The notes: generated by a model from the letters alone, not told the origin. A stretch of DNA of 64,000 nt from Caballeronia sp. SBC1 (GCF_011493005.1 NZ_CP049156.1:2976001-3040000); one strand, 5' to 3'; numbered from the stretch's first letter, positions 53,205 through 63,575 are shown. Made by a program: numbers and translations.

Positions 53205-53237
53205 ACGGCCAGGCCTGCCCGACGCAGGGCTGGCCGT
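53205..53237. terminator. Hairpin between convergent amidase 2 and gntR
   Basis: An 8-bp perfect stem (ACGGCCAG with CTGGCCGT) around a 17-base loop between two convergent stop codons. A bidirectional terminator is likely, though a long T run is lacking. Confidence 0.5.
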
Positions 53238-53241
53238 CGTA

Positions 53242-54078
53242 TCACGAACCGCGCTTCCCGCCCGCACGCAGACCAAGATCCGAGTCCAGTACCAGCTTTT
53301 GCCGTAAGGCTGCATGCACCTTGCGAAGCTGCGCCTCCGCTTCTTCCATGTGCACCGCCATGAGTTGTTCTACCGCGCTGGCGTCGCGCCGCCTTGCCGC
53401 ATCGAGAATCGCCCGGTGGGCAGCGACGGTCTTCCGCCCGAACGCCTGATATTCCTGTTGCGTGACGTTACCGGCCACGACCACCAGACTGTGCAGCATC
53501 TGGTTGATGATCTGGCACAAGCAGCGAAGGAACGCATTGGGGTTAGCGGCCGCCAGCACATCATGAAAATGGATGTCCTCATGTCGCTGGTCGAGCGCAT
53601 GTTCGTGACTTGCGACAAACGGCTCGCACACCTCCACGCTACGCTCCAGCGCTTCGAAGTCGGCGTCCGTCAGATGCTCCACCGCGCCTGCCGCAAGTAG
53701 AGGCTCCAGCACGCGCCGCACGCCGTAAATGTCCTCCAGACTGATGCTTTCGAAAAAGAGAAAGTTCTGCAACGACTGGAACGCGCGCGCAAGCGGCACA
53801 CGCGTGATCGTCGCGCCGCCATCCGGTCCCGTGCTCAGGCTCACCAGGCCCTGCACCTCCAGGGCCTTCAGGGCCTCCCGCATCGAGCCCCGACTGACCT
53901 TGAACAGGTCCTGAAGCTCGGCTTCCTTGTTCAACCGTACGCCCGGACGCACCTTGCCATCGTTAATCCAGCTCTTGATGAGCTCGGCCACCTGATCGCC
54001 CCGCTTGATCGTGCGGGGCCCCCTGTTGTCAGGCTGCAGCAACGGCTTTTTTACTGTCGTCTGTTTTCGCCCTGCCAT
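53242..54078 (-). CDS. GntR/FadR-family regulator
   Basis: 278 residues. N-terminal winged helix (GDQVAELIKSWINDGKVRPG, RLNKEAELQDLFKVSRGSMR, EALKALEVQGLVSLSTGPDG) and a C-terminal all-helical FCD ligand domain with the metal-binding pattern around DIHFHDVLAAANPN and TVAAHRAILDAA. It is convergent with amidase 2 and probably senses the amide substrate or product. Confidence 0.9.
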   Translation of the reverse strand: MAGRKQTTVKKPLLQPDNRGPRTIKRGDQVAELIKSWINDGKVRPGVRLNKEAELQDLFKVSRGSMREALKALEVQGLVSLSTGPDGGATITRVPLARAFQSLQNFLFFESISLEDIYGVRRVLEPLLAAGAVEHLTDADFEALERSVEVCEPFVASHEHALDQRHEDIHFHDVLAAANPNAFLRCLCQIINQMLHSLVVVAGNVTQQEYQAFGRKTVAAHRAILDAARRRDASAVEQLMAVHMEEAEAQLRKVHAALRQKLVLDSDLGLRAGGKRGS

Positions 54079-54312
54079 TCGTCACACCCGTAGTTGGCCA
54101 ATCATCGTTCGGTAGGGACATCATTATCGGTCATCTACTGACGACATGGCCGACGTTGCCGCGTCACGCCGGCCCACGCCCTCCTAATGTTCGGGGGTAG
54201 CGATGCGACGTTCCGGCTCCTACGCTCTAGACGAACGGCACGCGGGCAAGCGCCCCGTGATTCCGGTGCACGCCACGCCTCGGCGCACGCGCACCATTTT
54301 GGGAACCAGGTC

Positions 54313-54900
54313 ATGACCCGAGACGAACCGACGTCACAACAAGTCCATGCGATCGAGTACATCGGAAGAGCTCTCGCGGATCGGGGACTCGATCTCGAAC
54401 GGCTCGCCAGGAGCATGCGTGCCGTAAGTAGCGAATCGGACGCAACCGGCAAGATCGGAGGTCCTCCCTGGCGCCCAGATGACGTGCGAGCCCTGAACAT
54501 GAACCTCGTGCCTGCCGGCCGCGGGGGCTGCCCGGCCCTCCAGTCCCTCGTGGCGCAGGCGACATTGATGGCCTACCTCGGTGAAGCCGACGCAAGCCTG
54601 ACGCTTGCTTTGCCGGGCCCGGGGCTCGCCATGCCACCTGTCGTCGCGCTCGCCTCGGTAAAGCAGCGTGAGCAGTTCTTGCGGCGATTCGAATCCGACG
54701 CGCCGCGCTGGGGAGCTTTCACCATCACCGAGCCCGACTGTGGTTCCGACGCGACTGCCATGCGTACCAGCGCAAGAAAGACCGGTCGTGGCTGGGTTCT
54801 AATGGAACAAAGTGCTTTATCACGAACGGTGCGCGCGCCAACTGCGTGATCACGTTTGCAACGATCAACCGGCAGATGGGCCACTACGGTACGGGATGGG
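54313..54900 (+). pseudogene. Acyl-CoA dehydrogenase, frameshifted and truncated
   Basis: MTRDEPTSQQVHAIEYIGRA onward gives the N-terminal domain, and FTITEPDCGSDATAMRTSA is the FAD/substrate motif of acyl-CoA dehydrogenases. After WVL a one-base slip (near 54800) moves the match to another frame (NGTKCFITNGARANCVITFA). The C-terminal half is missing. Downstream, to about 55060, a different frame reads ALLEAHGAPYLYQHDEIWDL, the end of another gene I do not recognise. Confidence 0.7.
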
Positions 54901-55526
54901 CGGCTTCGTGGGCACCGCGCTGCTTGAAGCGCACGGCGCACCCTACCTCTATCAGCACGACGAAATCTGGGACCTGCTGCTCGCGGAGAATTTTGCCCGT
55001 ATCGGACACGTCACCGTCACCGATAGGTCATCGATCTCGCCCAGTGTTATGGCCTGGTGCCGGGCAGGCCGCTCCTGCTCTTTGCTCGGGGCGTCGGCGG
55101 GTTTTCAGCAGCGTTGCTGTTTCGTTAGCCTACCGACTCGGCCCCGCTTCGTCCACTTGCCCCAACCGCACCATTGGTATGGTTGTAATCCCTTACATGA
55201 ATCACCGAGCGGCAATCTGCAGACTATAATAAATGTGAATGCACTCGGGCGGGTGCATAGTACGCGTCCAGTTGGCCATTACCGATGCCGCGACCTGCGG
55301 CAATCGTAGTCGGGCCTCTGACTGGTCCCTCACTCCCGGAAACGGGTGTCGCATGAACCGCACAGTCGTTGGACGCGGGCCTCGTCTCATGTGGCACTTG
55401 GACTTCCAGACTCTGTGGCGCAGCGCCGGGGTAGCGAACATGAAACACGTCTCTCGACGCCGTTCGAACGAGGGCCAGCGCAGGCCGTCACCCATAGCTG
55501 ATCGTCTGCAAACTGGCACACCGGTC

Positions 55527-56222
55527 ATGCGTCTTGCATGTGCCACCGACATTCCTTCCCTCGTCGAGTCTTTCGGCCATGCGGCTGGGAAACTCGGCTT
55601 CCCGCATTACATGATCAGCCGCGTTACGCGGAGCCGTTCGAGCTGCACTCGGCGAACAGCGCTCGAGATGATTGGCTCACACTATCCGCAAGAGTGGGTG
55701 CAGCACTACCAGCGTCGGGATTACGCGGACACCGACCCCGTTCATCGGGCTGCGTTCCTCCAGTCGGCTCCCTACCGGTGGCATGACATCATCGGCTTGA
55801 GCAAAGCCGAGCGGCGTCTACTCGACGAAGCAAGAGAGGCCGGACTACCTGCGGGAATCAGTATCCCGGCCCACCAGTCCGATGGCAGTATCCTGCTGTT
55901 CAACTTGTCCGGCTCTCCACATTCCGTCAACAATGCAAACAACTCTCGGCTGGCATACCTGATCAGCACGCAGTTTCACTTCGAACTGCATCGCCTCGCT
56001 CTGATACCTTCAAGAAGAGCGGCACACCTGCTTACACCGCGTCAGCTGGAATGTCTGACCTGGGTCGCCCGGGGGAAAACCTCGGCCGAGATTGGCGAGA
56101 TCCTCGGGTGCTCCCGCTATACCGTTGACTACCACATCGAAGAAGCAATGGAGGCTCTCAACATCCGCGGCAGGACGGCCGCTGCCGTCAACGCGACCGT
56201 ACAGGGCATCATAAAACCCTAA
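55527..56222 (+). CDS. LuxR-type quorum-sensing receptor/regulator
   Basis: 231 residues from ATG 55527, chosen by family length. In-frame ATGs at 55440 and earlier also exist and none has a strong ribosome site. The autoinducer-binding domain has the conserved residues in context: YPQEWVQHYQRRDYADTDPV with Trp, Tyr and Asp, PYRWHD, and EAGLPAGISIPAH. The C-terminal HTH (LTPRQLECLTWVARGKTSAE, then IGEILGCSRYTVDYHIEEAM) is complete. It probably binds an acyl-homoserine lactone. The adjacent synthase is destroyed. Confidence 0.87.
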   Translation: MRLACATDIPSLVESFGHAAGKLGFPHYMISRVTRSRSSCTRRTALEMIGSHYPQEWVQHYQRRDYADTDPVHRAAFLQSAPYRWHDIIGLSKAERRLLDEAREAGLPAGISIPAHQSDGSILLFNLSGSPHSVNNANNSRLAYLISTQFHFELHRLALIPSRRAAHLLTPRQLECLTWVARGKTSAEIGEILGCSRYTVDYHIEEAMEALNIRGRTAAAVNATVQGIIKP

Positions 56223-56394
56223 ATCTGTTTTCCCTGCAATTCCACCGCACGTCCTACCCGTCGCCGTATAAGCGGCGTGCATCACTGCACGCTCGCGGGT
56301 ACTCGTCGACACCCTCCCAAAGCTCAGAGTTTCTGGGGCACAGACTCGCTGATAGCGTCGTGTCAACGGCTAAAAATAAGACCAGGAGGAGCCC

Positions 56395-56820
56395 ATGTCA
56401 TACGTCGTTGCTGGCAGGCTTGATGACCTGCCATCGGATATCCGTCACCATCTCGGAACCTTCCGCCACAAGGTCTTTTCGCGGGATCTGGACTGCCGGA
56501 CCATCGAGCCGGCTCAACGTCGGGCATGTCGTTGTTCCCTTACGCCATGGCGCTCGCCCTCTCGTTCGGCGCGACACGCGTGATCGGCGTGGTCTCGCAC
56601 TCTGTTGCACGTCTGTACCGACGCTTCGGGCTCGATCTGCGCGATATCGGCGTTGACACGGCGCCGGGCGGCGCCAATATCGTTGCGTGCTCAATCGATC
56701 TGGACCCTGCCGCGTTCCACAAACTCCAGTGCGATCCTGTCACGCTGCTGAACTCGATCACCCGCTTCGGACAGATCCCACTCGCGGAGCCTCGCATGCT
56801 GGGTCATTCGCATCCGACTG
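56395..56820 (+). pseudogene. luxI-type acyl-homoserine lactone synthase with internal deletion
   Basis: The start MSYVVAGRLDDLPSDIRHHL and GTFRHKVF is the LuxI N-terminus. After about residue 35 the family sequence is lost. The C-terminal part resumes in another frame near 56526 (YAMALALSFGATRVIGVVSH, then VARLYRRFGLDLRDIGV). Roughly 100 codons of the catalytic middle are gone. It lies 170 bases after the luxR stop in the same direction, the usual luxR-luxI layout. Confidence 0.72.
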
Positions 56821-56913
56821 AAGCGGACGCGTCTGCGGCGACGTGCCCCTCGCAGTTTGGGACAACAGAACGGTACACACGCAAGCGACAGTCTAGACGA
56901 CCGGCCCCTGACA

Positions 56914-57480
56914 TCAGCGCATGCCTGCAGGGCGGCAATGGTGCCGGTTGTCGGCCTCCTTCACCCAGTCCGGTCTGATAGCCGACGCATAGGCCTGTCC
57001 GCTGCGCGAAGCATCTCCATTCCGCTGTGAGCTCAAGCCTAGGCGCTCGTCGATCGCGTGCGCGACGGTCGCAGACTTCGGAGGATGATCGCGATCGCAG
57101 TCCGCCCAGAACGTACACATCGCATCGACCAGGACGGACAGTATCAACGTTACGTAGGGCAGTTTCACGACGATGCCCTCCTCTGGTCGATCGCTAGCGG
57201 ACTTGCCCCGATGCTCCTGGAACTCGTTCATGGGCATCATGATCCGCAGGGAATCGAGTTCACGCTGCAGGCGATTTTCAAACGAGTAGTGAACAGTCGC
57301 CGAGTGCGCAAGCGCCTTGCGCAGCTCGCAGAGCTGCCGGTCCTTCATCTCCATGCATCTGGTTAGCCGACGAACTTCGGCTTCGGCCCGCTGCAAACCC
57401 TGATCACGAGCAGCGTTTGCCGATAGCATGAGTGGGGCGCTCTCCATGCCAGCGACTGTCCATGCATTGAGTTCTTTCAT
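56914..57480 (-). CDS. Hypothetical coiled-coil protein
   Basis: 188 residues from ATG 57480 (MKELNAWTVAGM), with a GGGAACATC context. A heptad-rich segment (RAEAEVRRLTRCMEMKDRQL) is followed by one hydrophobic helix (YVTLILSVLVDAMCTFWADC) and a Ser/Arg-rich end. I do not recognise a family. A membrane-anchored coiled-coil protein is possible. Confidence 0.4.
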   Translation of the reverse strand: MKELNAWTVAGMESAPLMLSANAARDQGLQRAEAEVRRLTRCMEMKDRQLCELRKALAHSATVHYSFENRLQRELDSLRIMMPMNEFQEHRGKSASDRPEEGIVVKLPYVTLILSVLVDAMCTFWADCDRDHPPKSATVAHAIDERLGLSSQRNGDASRSGQAYASAIRPDWVKEADNRHHCRPAGMR

Positions 57481-58201
57481 GATGTTCCCTGCCTCAAATG
57501 CGCATGCTTGTACCGTTCCGGCCGCAGCAGTTCCCGCTGTCCAGCGCGAACGGGAAGGCACCGGGAGTCTCCGTCGCAGGTCAATCGCGGCGGTTAATTG
57601 CGGCGGAGTCATCGGACTTCAGCCACGTATCCTTTTTCGGTTTTCTCAGACGAAATATCAACTACGAAAAAAGGCAGGGTGTGCCATATCGGCGTCAGCA
57701 TGGATACGCAGCAGAAGTACCGACAGTTTTGGTGACCACCGGTCACCAAAACGGCGGGGCCACCGTCAGGCAGCGTGCATTGCCACTAAGCCGCGGACAT
57801 GCAGAACCCGCTGTCGTCAGGCGGGAATAGGTTGCAGAGAAAACTTCTCCATCGCTCGCAGGCGAGAGCGATCCGTAAAGACCGCCGAAACACGGCACCG
57901 CACTGGTATTGCCGCGGCTTTGATGGCCGAAGCGCAAGGCACGTATCAAACACAATGTCGTCCAGCGAACCGTAACGCTGGCCGGCGACCAAAAAAGGGA
58001 GAACTTCCAGACGATCGACGAAGCGTGATTTGACCTGTCTTTCGCAAACGAGGGGCGCCGCACACATTGGTGTTCGTATGTTTGCGGCGGTGATTCCGAG
58101 CCGGCATTCGTTTCGCAATCACCAGAGGCCTGGCGCACACCGATGTGCGCCAGGCCTACCGGGCCATTCAATCGAACCGATGCCCGACTGCTGATAATTT
58201 T
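57481..58201. other. Gap with no recognised gene
   Basis: About 720 bases. Several overlapping ORFs exist on both strands, but none has a ribosome site together with family resemblance. It may contain decayed genes belonging to the luxR-luxI region. Confidence 0.35.
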
Positions 58202-58483
58202 CTATTCCAATCTTGTCAATGAGACCGAGCTGGATTTGCGGCTGGTGTTGTTTGTTGGGTCGGAACGTGACCGTCGCGCGCTGGAATACCTAGTCTCTGT
58301 TAGCGATAGCGAGGCTGTCTTGCGCGGATATCGGGTCAGATTGATGTCAGCCCGGAGCGGAGCGCCTTTACACTCGACGTCGAGGTTCGCCGCGATTCTC
58401 GTTATGTATTTCGAGACCTGCGTCGTCGCGGCATCGAGTTGAATCTGGTATTGCCGCTCGGAAATCGGTGCAGAGATATCCAT
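58202..58483 (-). CDS. Hypothetical small protein
   Basis: 93 residues from ATG 58483 (MDISAPISERQYQIQLDAAT). Helical first half, Ser/Arg-rich tail. Unknown. AT-rich upstream sequence would suit a promoter. Confidence 0.4.
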   Translation of the reverse strand: MDISAPISERQYQIQLDAATTQVSKYITRIAANLDVECKGAPLRADINLTRYPRKTASLSLTETRYSSARRSRSDPTNNTSRKSSSVSLTRLE

Positions 58484-58699
58484 TGGCGTCCTCCAGCGAA
58501 AACGAAGCTGCCAACAGAACTCTAAACAAAAAAACACAAAATTCAATGACTACGTGAAACTACGCAATTTCACACCATTTCATTGCATTAACGCGCGTGG
58601 CCGAGTGGCCCTGCTGGGCGCCCCGGAAACCCTTTGGAGATTTTTCTATTTGAAAATCATCCGCTCACAAGCCTCATGCGGGCTCCAGCCGAGCAAAAC
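58484..58699. other. Upstream region, no gene seen
   Basis: About 215 bases between the small hypothetical gene and the ppa terminator. A GTGGCCGAGTGG string near 58600 recalls a tRNA start, but no cloverleaf follows. Confidence 0.3.
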
Positions 58700-58728
58700 A
58701 AGGGGGCAACCATCATGGCTTGCCCCTT
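58700..58728 (-). terminator. Intrinsic terminator after ppa
   Basis: A stem AAGGGG-CAA against TTGCCCCCTT (one bulged G) with a 10-base loop, followed on the minus strand by GTTTTGCT. It lies 60 bases after the ppa stop. Confidence 0.65.
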
Positions 58729-58787
58729 GAAGTCCTACCAACTGCTCGGAAAGCGAAATCAATCTTTCACTTCGCAATTGCCCTGCT

Positions 58788-59315
58788 CTACTTCTTGAAG
58801 TTAGCCACGCCTTCCGTGATTTCCTTGTGCGCGGCGTCCACGCCCTGCCAACCTTCGACCTTCACCCACTTGCCTTTCTCGAGCGCCTTGTAGTGCTCGA
58901 AGAAGTGCTTGATCTGGTCCTTCAGATACTCGGGCACGTCGTCAACCGTCTTCATGTGCGCCGTCATCGGACAAATTTTGTCGTGGGCCACTGCGACCAG
59001 CTTTGCATCGACACCCGATTCATCCGTCATCTGCAGCATGCCCAATGCACGTGCCCGAACCACCGAGCCAGCCAGCAGCGGGAACGGCGTGATCACCAGG
59101 ACATCGACAGGATCGCCGTCGCCTGAAAGCGTTTGCGGAATAAAACCGTAGTTCGCCGGGTAACGCATGCCCGTCCCAATGAAGCGGTCGACCACGAGCA
59201 GGCCCATGTCCTTGTCCGCTTCGTACTTCACCGGATCGCTTTGCGCCGGGATCTCGACGATTACATTGAAATCCTGCGGAAGATCCTTGCCTGCGGGTAC
59301 GTTATTAAAGCTCAT
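58788..59315 (-). CDS. ppa: Inorganic pyrophosphatase
   Basis: 175 residues from ATG 59315, chosen because family members begin [18 protein letters not shown]. Family I soluble PPase, which hydrolyses PPi to phosphate. Metal-binding motif [17 protein letters not shown] and [20 protein letters not shown] (given in part) are intact, as is [20 protein letters not shown]. Length equals the E. coli enzyme. A core chromosomal gene. Confidence 0.96.
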   Translation of the reverse strand: MSFNNVPAGKDLPQDFNVIVEIPAQSDPVKYEADKDMGLLVVDRFIGTGMRYPANYGFIPQTLSGDGDPVDVLVITPFPLLAGSVVRARALGMLQMTDESGVDAKLVAVAHDKICPMTAHMKTVDDVPEYLKDQIKHFFEHYKALEKGKWVKVEGWQGVDAAHKEITEGVANFKK

Positions 59316-59665
59316 GTGCACTCTCTTCAAAGTGGAAATTCGGTGTCGGAGATAAACGAATTCAGTACGCGCCAACGCCACGTTTTGCTGCATTGCGACA
59401 ATACACGTCAAGCGCGAATGCACTGACTGCAGCGCGGCTTCAAGGCATCACCTTGGCCCATGAAACAGCGTAATTACGTCATTATAGCCAATCGAGAAGC
59501 GCGTTCTGGCGTCATCGGTACGCGGGGAAATCGGCGCAAAATAGACTGTCAGCAATGTGATCGGTAACGTAAACGGAGGTGAATGAACGCCAATCAAGCA
59601 CCGCGCGATCGAATGAAGCGATAGTACGTCGCCCCCGAAAACAGCCACGGAGACAGGAGTCAGGC
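59316..59665. other. Divergent promoter region between ppa and aldehyde dehydrogenase
   Basis: 350 bases without a gene. It should hold the promoters for both sides. AT-rich TAATTACGTCATTATA near 59471 is a possible promoter element; no certain boxes. Confidence 0.4.
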
Positions 59666-61105
59666 ATGGAAGAGGCAAAGCATTTCATCGGCAATCAGTG
59701 GGTCGGGGCAGCAAGCCACGAGACCATCCCCGTCATCGATCCCTCAGACGGCCAAGTCTTCGCCCAACTCGCGCGCGGCAACGCAGCCGATATCGACCGC
59801 GCCGTCCAGGCAGCCCGCCACGCTTACGAGGGCCCGTGGGGCCATGCGAGCGCCGCCGACAGAGGACGCGTGCTTTACAGGCTTTCGATGATCGTTGCCG
59901 CCCATCAGGACGAACTGGCGCATCTCGAAGCACGCGACACCGGCAAACCCCTGAAGCAAGCCCACACAGACGCGGCGGGCATCGCACGGTATTTCGAGTT
60001 CTACGCGGGCGCCGCCGACAAGCTGCATGGCGAGACGCTGCCCTATCAAACCGGCTACACCGTCCTCACCATCCGCGAACCGCACGGTGTGACCGGGCAT
60101 ATCGTGCCGTGGAATTACCCGCTGCAGATCTTCGGGCGCAGCGTCGGCGCGGCGCTCGCGGCCGGCAACGCGTGCGTGGTCAAACCGGCGGAGGACGCGT
60201 GTTTATCGATACTGCGCATTGCCGAACTCGCCGCCGAAGCAGGCTTGCCGGAAGGTGCGCTCAACATTGTCACGGGTTATGGATACGAGGCAGGAGCTGC
60301 GCTCGCGAGACATCCGGGCATCGATCACATCTCGTTCACGGGGTCGCCGGCAACGGGCGCCGCGGTGGTCAAGATGGCCGCCGATAACCACGTCCCCGTC
60401 ACGCTCGAACTCGGCGGTAAGTCGCCGCAAATCGTTTTCGCCGATGCAGACTTCGACGCCGCCCTACCCGTGCTCGTCTCAGCGATCGTGCAGAACGCGG
60501 GGCAAACGTGCTCGGCGGGCAGCCGCGTGCTGATCGAGCGATCGGCGTATGAGCCGTTGCTTGAGCGGTTATCGGAGGCGTTCACCGCGTTGAAGGTTGG
60601 CCCGAGCAAGCTCGATCTCGATTGCGGTCCGCTGATCAGCGCGAAGCAGCAGCAACGTGTGTGGGATTTTCTCTCCGATGCCCAACACGACGGCATCGCC
60701 ATGGCCGCGCACGGCGAAGTGATTTCCGAAGCCCCCGAAGCGGGCTTTTACCAGGCGCCGACGCTCTTGCGCGACGTCCCGCCGGCGCACCGTCTTGCGC
60801 GTGAAGAAGTGTTCGGTCCGGTGCTCTGCGCGATGCCCTTCGACGACGAAGCCGACGCGCTGAAGCTCGCCAATGGCACGGACTTCGGCCTGGTCGCTGG
60901 CATCTGGACACGCGATGGCGGACGGCAGATGCGCATTGCCCGCAAGGTTCGCTCAGGTCAAGTGTTCATCAATAACTACGGTGCGGGCGGCGGCGTGGAA
61001 CTGCCGTTCGGTGGTGTCAAACATTCGGGCCACGGCCGCGAAAAAGGCTTCGAAGCGCTGTATGGATTCACGGTGCTTAAAACCATCGCCATCAAGCATG
61101 GCTAA
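59666..61105 (+). CDS. NAD(P)-dependent aldehyde dehydrogenase
   Basis: 479 residues from ATG 59666 with AGGAG upstream. It oxidises an aldehyde to an acid. Catalytic Cys 282 (QNAGQTCSAGSR), Glu 248 (TLELGGKSPQ) and Asn 150 (VPWNYPLQ) are in place. First gene of a three-gene rightward set with an SDR and an MFS transporter; substrate unknown, probably a sugar- or hydroxy-acid-derived aldehyde. Confidence 0.94.
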   Translation: MEEAKHFIGNQWVGAASHETIPVIDPSDGQVFAQLARGNAADIDRAVQAARHAYEGPWGHASAADRGRVLYRLSMIVAAHQDELAHLEARDTGKPLKQAHTDAAGIARYFEFYAGAADKLHGETLPYQTGYTVLTIREPHGVTGHIVPWNYPLQIFGRSVGAALAAGNACVVKPAEDACLSILRIAELAAEAGLPEGALNIVTGYGYEAGAALARHPGIDHISFTGSPATGAAVVKMAADNHVPVTLELGGKSPQIVFADADFDAALPVLVSAIVQNAGQTCSAGSRVLIERSAYEPLLERLSEAFTALKVGPSKLDLDCGPLISAKQQQRVWDFLSDAQHDGIAMAAHGEVISEAPEAGFYQAPTLLRDVPPAHRLAREEVFGPVLCAMPFDDEADALKLANGTDFGLVAGIWTRDGGRQMRIARKVRSGQVFINNYGAGGGVELPFGGVKHSGHGREKGFEALYGFTVLKTIAIKHG

Positions 61106-61117
61106 ACAGGAGACGAC

Positions 61118-61876
61118 ATGAGACTGCAAGGCAAGACTGCGATTGTGACGGGCGGCGGATCGGGATTCGGCGAAGGTATTGCGAAGACATTTGCTCGCGA
61201 AGGCGCGAACGTCGTCGTGAACGATCTCAACGGTGCCGCAGCAGAGCGCGTGGCGAGCGAGATTGCGGTGAGCGGCGGCAAGTCAATCGCAGTCCCCGGC
61301 GACGTGACGAAGCAAGCCGACTGGCAAACGCTGTTCGATGCTGCCATAGAAGACTTCGGCAGCGTTCAGGTCGTCGTGAATAACGCGGGCACGACGCATA
61401 GAAACAAGCCTGTGATGGAAGTTACCGAAGCCGAATTCGATCGCGTCTATGCGGTGAACGTGAAGAGCCTCTACTTCAGCGTGGCGCAATTTGTGCCCTA
61501 CTTTCGCAAAGTCGGCGGCGGTGCGTTCATCAATATTGCATCGACAGCAGGCGTGCGGCCGCGACCGGGCTTGATCTGGTACAACGGCAGCAAGGCTGCG
61601 GTGATTATCGCGAGCAAGGCCTTGGCGGTTGAGCTTGGGCCGGACCGGATTCGTGTCAACTGCATTAACCCTGTGATGGGTGAAACCGGTTTGCTGTCCG
61701 AGTTCATGGGCATGGAAGACACGCCCGCGAACCGGCAGAAGTTCCTCGCGACCATTCCGCTGGGACGGCTTTCGACGCCGCAGGACATCGCGAACGCCGC
61801 GCTGTATCTCGCCTCCGATGACGCCGAGTTCATCACCGGTGTGGCGTTGGAAGTCGATGGCGGACGGTGCGTTTGA
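61118..61876 (+). CDS. Short-chain dehydrogenase/reductase
   Basis: 252 residues. Cofactor motif TGGGSGFGEG (11-20), NNAG (88-91), and the Ser 142, Tyr 155, Lys 159 triad (WYNGSKAAV). Classical SDR of the glucose 1-dehydrogenase/FabG-like group. Starts 12 bases after the aldehyde dehydrogenase, so they are cotranscribed and may act in sequence, alcohol to aldehyde to acid. Confidence 0.93.
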   Translation: MRLQGKTAIVTGGGSGFGEGIAKTFAREGANVVVNDLNGAAAERVASEIAVSGGKSIAVPGDVTKQADWQTLFDAAIEDFGSVQVVVNNAGTTHRNKPVMEVTEAEFDRVYAVNVKSLYFSVAQFVPYFRKVGGGAFINIASTAGVRPRPGLIWYNGSKAAVIIASKALAVELGPDRIRVNCINPVMGETGLLSEFMGMEDTPANRQKFLATIPLGRLSTPQDIANAALYLASDDAEFITGVALEVDGGRCV

Positions 61877-62069
61877 TCGTTCTGATTTCACGCTGACTGG
61901 CCTTTGAAAACACGCGTTTCTCAAGAGCCTGTGAAGAGGCATCTGATGCTTGCCGCCGGATGCCGATCATCGGTGTTTTCCCGATATAAAACAGACGGTT
62001 GCGGCGTGGAGTGAACAGCTAGAATCGGGCAGCACATTTTCCCATCGATAAAAATAGTCAGGAGACAAC

Positions 62070-63389
62070 ATGGCCAGTACTGCGGGTGATTTGCATCGAC
62101 CGGGCGCGGGTGCACCCCCCTCCGCGTTCGAAGCAGCGACGTATCGCAAGGTAGCCTGGCGGCTCTCGCCGTTGCTCTTACTTTGTTATGTGGTGGCGTA
62201 CCTGGATCGTGTGAATGTGGGCTTTGCCAAGCTTCAGATGACCACCGATCTCGGCTTAAGCGATGCCGTCTACGGCTTCGGCGCGGGCATCTTTTTCTTC
62301 GGTTATTTCATCTTCGAAATTCCCAGCAACGTCATCCTGCACAAGGTCGGCGCGCGCGTGTGGATCGCGCGGATCATGATCACGTGGGGCATCATTTCCG
62401 CCCTCACGATGTTCATCACCACGCCCACCATGTTCTATGTGATGCGTTTCATTCTTGGTGTGGCCGAAGCGGGATTTTTCCCCGGCATCATTTTGTATCT
62501 CACGTACTGGTTTCCGGCTGAACGACGCGGGCGCATGACGACATTGTTCATGACGGCGATCGCGTTATCGGGGTTGATCGGCGGACCTGTGTCGGGCTGG
62601 ATCATGAAGAACTTCGATGGTGTCAACGGCTGGCATGCGTGGCAATGGCTGTTCTTGCTGGAAGGCATTCCGTCGATTGTGGTCGGGATTGTGGTGTTCA
62701 TCTTCATGGATGACCGGATTGCGAAAGCTAAGTGGCTTACCGCTGAGGAGCGGGAGCTGCTGGAGCGGAATATCGCGAAGGACAACGTCGAGAAGGTCGA
62801 TATGCCCGTGCGTGAGGTGCTGAAAAGCGGCCGGGTCTGGTTGATGAGCCTGATCTACTTTTCGTTCGTGATGGGGCTTTACGGCGTGAGCTTCTGGCTG
62901 CCTACGATTATCAAGGCGACCGGGGTGACCGATGCGCTGACCATCGGCTTGCTGTCCGCGATTCCGTTTGGTGCGGCGGTGATTGGGATGCTGCTCGTTG
63001 CAAGGAGTGCGGACAAGCGCGGCGAACGGCGCTGGCATATCGCCATTCCGGCGGCTGTGGGGGCGTTGGGGCTGGTGGTGTCCGTGGTGTGGTCGACGAA
63101 TACGACAATGGCCATGCTCGGGCTGACCTTGGCCACAATGGGCATTCTCACTACGTTGCCGCTGTTCTGGAGTTTGCCGACGGCGTTTTTAGCTGGGACG
63201 GGTGCGGCTGCCGGAATCGCGATGATTAACTCGCTTGGGAATTTGGCAGGTTTTTTGAGTCCGTATCTCGTGGGATGGTTGAAGCAAGTGACTGCGTCGA
63301 ATGCTAGTGGCATGTATATGCTGGCCGCGTTTATGGTGCTGGGTGGCTTGCTCGCGCTGAGTGTGCCGAAACGGGTGGTTAACCGGTAA
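62070..63389 (+). CDS. MFS transporter (anion:cation symporter group)
   Basis: 439 residues, 12 membrane helices. The ACS-family motifs are visible: LLCYVVAYLDRVNVGFAKLQ, RFILGVAEAGFFPGIILYLT and YWFPAERRGRMTT. It takes up an organic acid such as a tartrate, hydroxy-acid or aromatic acid. The AGGAGACAAC ribosome site precedes the ATG. Third gene of the set, with a 193-base gap that may hold its own promoter. Confidence 0.92.
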   Translation: MASTAGDLHRPGAGAPPSAFEAATYRKVAWRLSPLLLLCYVVAYLDRVNVGFAKLQMTTDLGLSDAVYGFGAGIFFFGYFIFEIPSNVILHKVGARVWIARIMITWGIISALTMFITTPTMFYVMRFILGVAEAGFFPGIILYLTYWFPAERRGRMTTLFMTAIALSGLIGGPVSGWIMKNFDGVNGWHAWQWLFLLEGIPSIVVGIVVFIFMDDRIAKAKWLTAEERELLERNIAKDNVEKVDMPVREVLKSGRVWLMSLIYFSFVMGLYGVSFWLPTIIKATGVTDALTIGLLSAIPFGAAVIGMLLVARSADKRGERRWHIAIPAAVGALGLVVSVVWSTNTTMAMLGLTLATMGILTTLPLFWSLPTAFLAGTGAAAGIAMINSLGNLAGFLSPYLVGWLKQVTASNASGMYMLAAFMVLGGLLALSVPKRVVNR

Positions 63390-63401
63390 GACTCGCTGAA
63401 C

Positions 63402-63575
63402 ATGGGTGTCAACGTCAACTGCACGGAAAACTGCTCCCATAAATTCGACCAGTATTACGACTTCGCTCGCGAGCTTGTCGACCGCTACTGGGTGATGAGC
63501 CGTGGCGAGATCGTCGCGGGCGACGTGAGCACGGAGATGGAAGCGCATGGCGCACGAGAGTTGATCGCGGACTGA
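63402..63575 (+). pseudogene. urtE (urea ABC transporter ATPase) C-terminal remnant
   Basis: 57 codons ending [36 protein letters not shown] and ARELIAD, which is the UrtE C-terminus. The ATPase core is missing. urtE normally precedes ureD, which follows here after 44 bases, so the urea transporter genes were lost or displaced. Confidence 0.75.

Noticed and set aside
57743..58171. 142-codon minus-strand ORF in the gap after the coiled-coil gene
   Set aside because: No ribosome site, no recognisable domain and biased composition; not supported as a gene.
58595..58650. tRNA-like string GTGGCCGAGTGG
   Set aside because: No matching acceptor stem, anticodon arm or T-loop follows.
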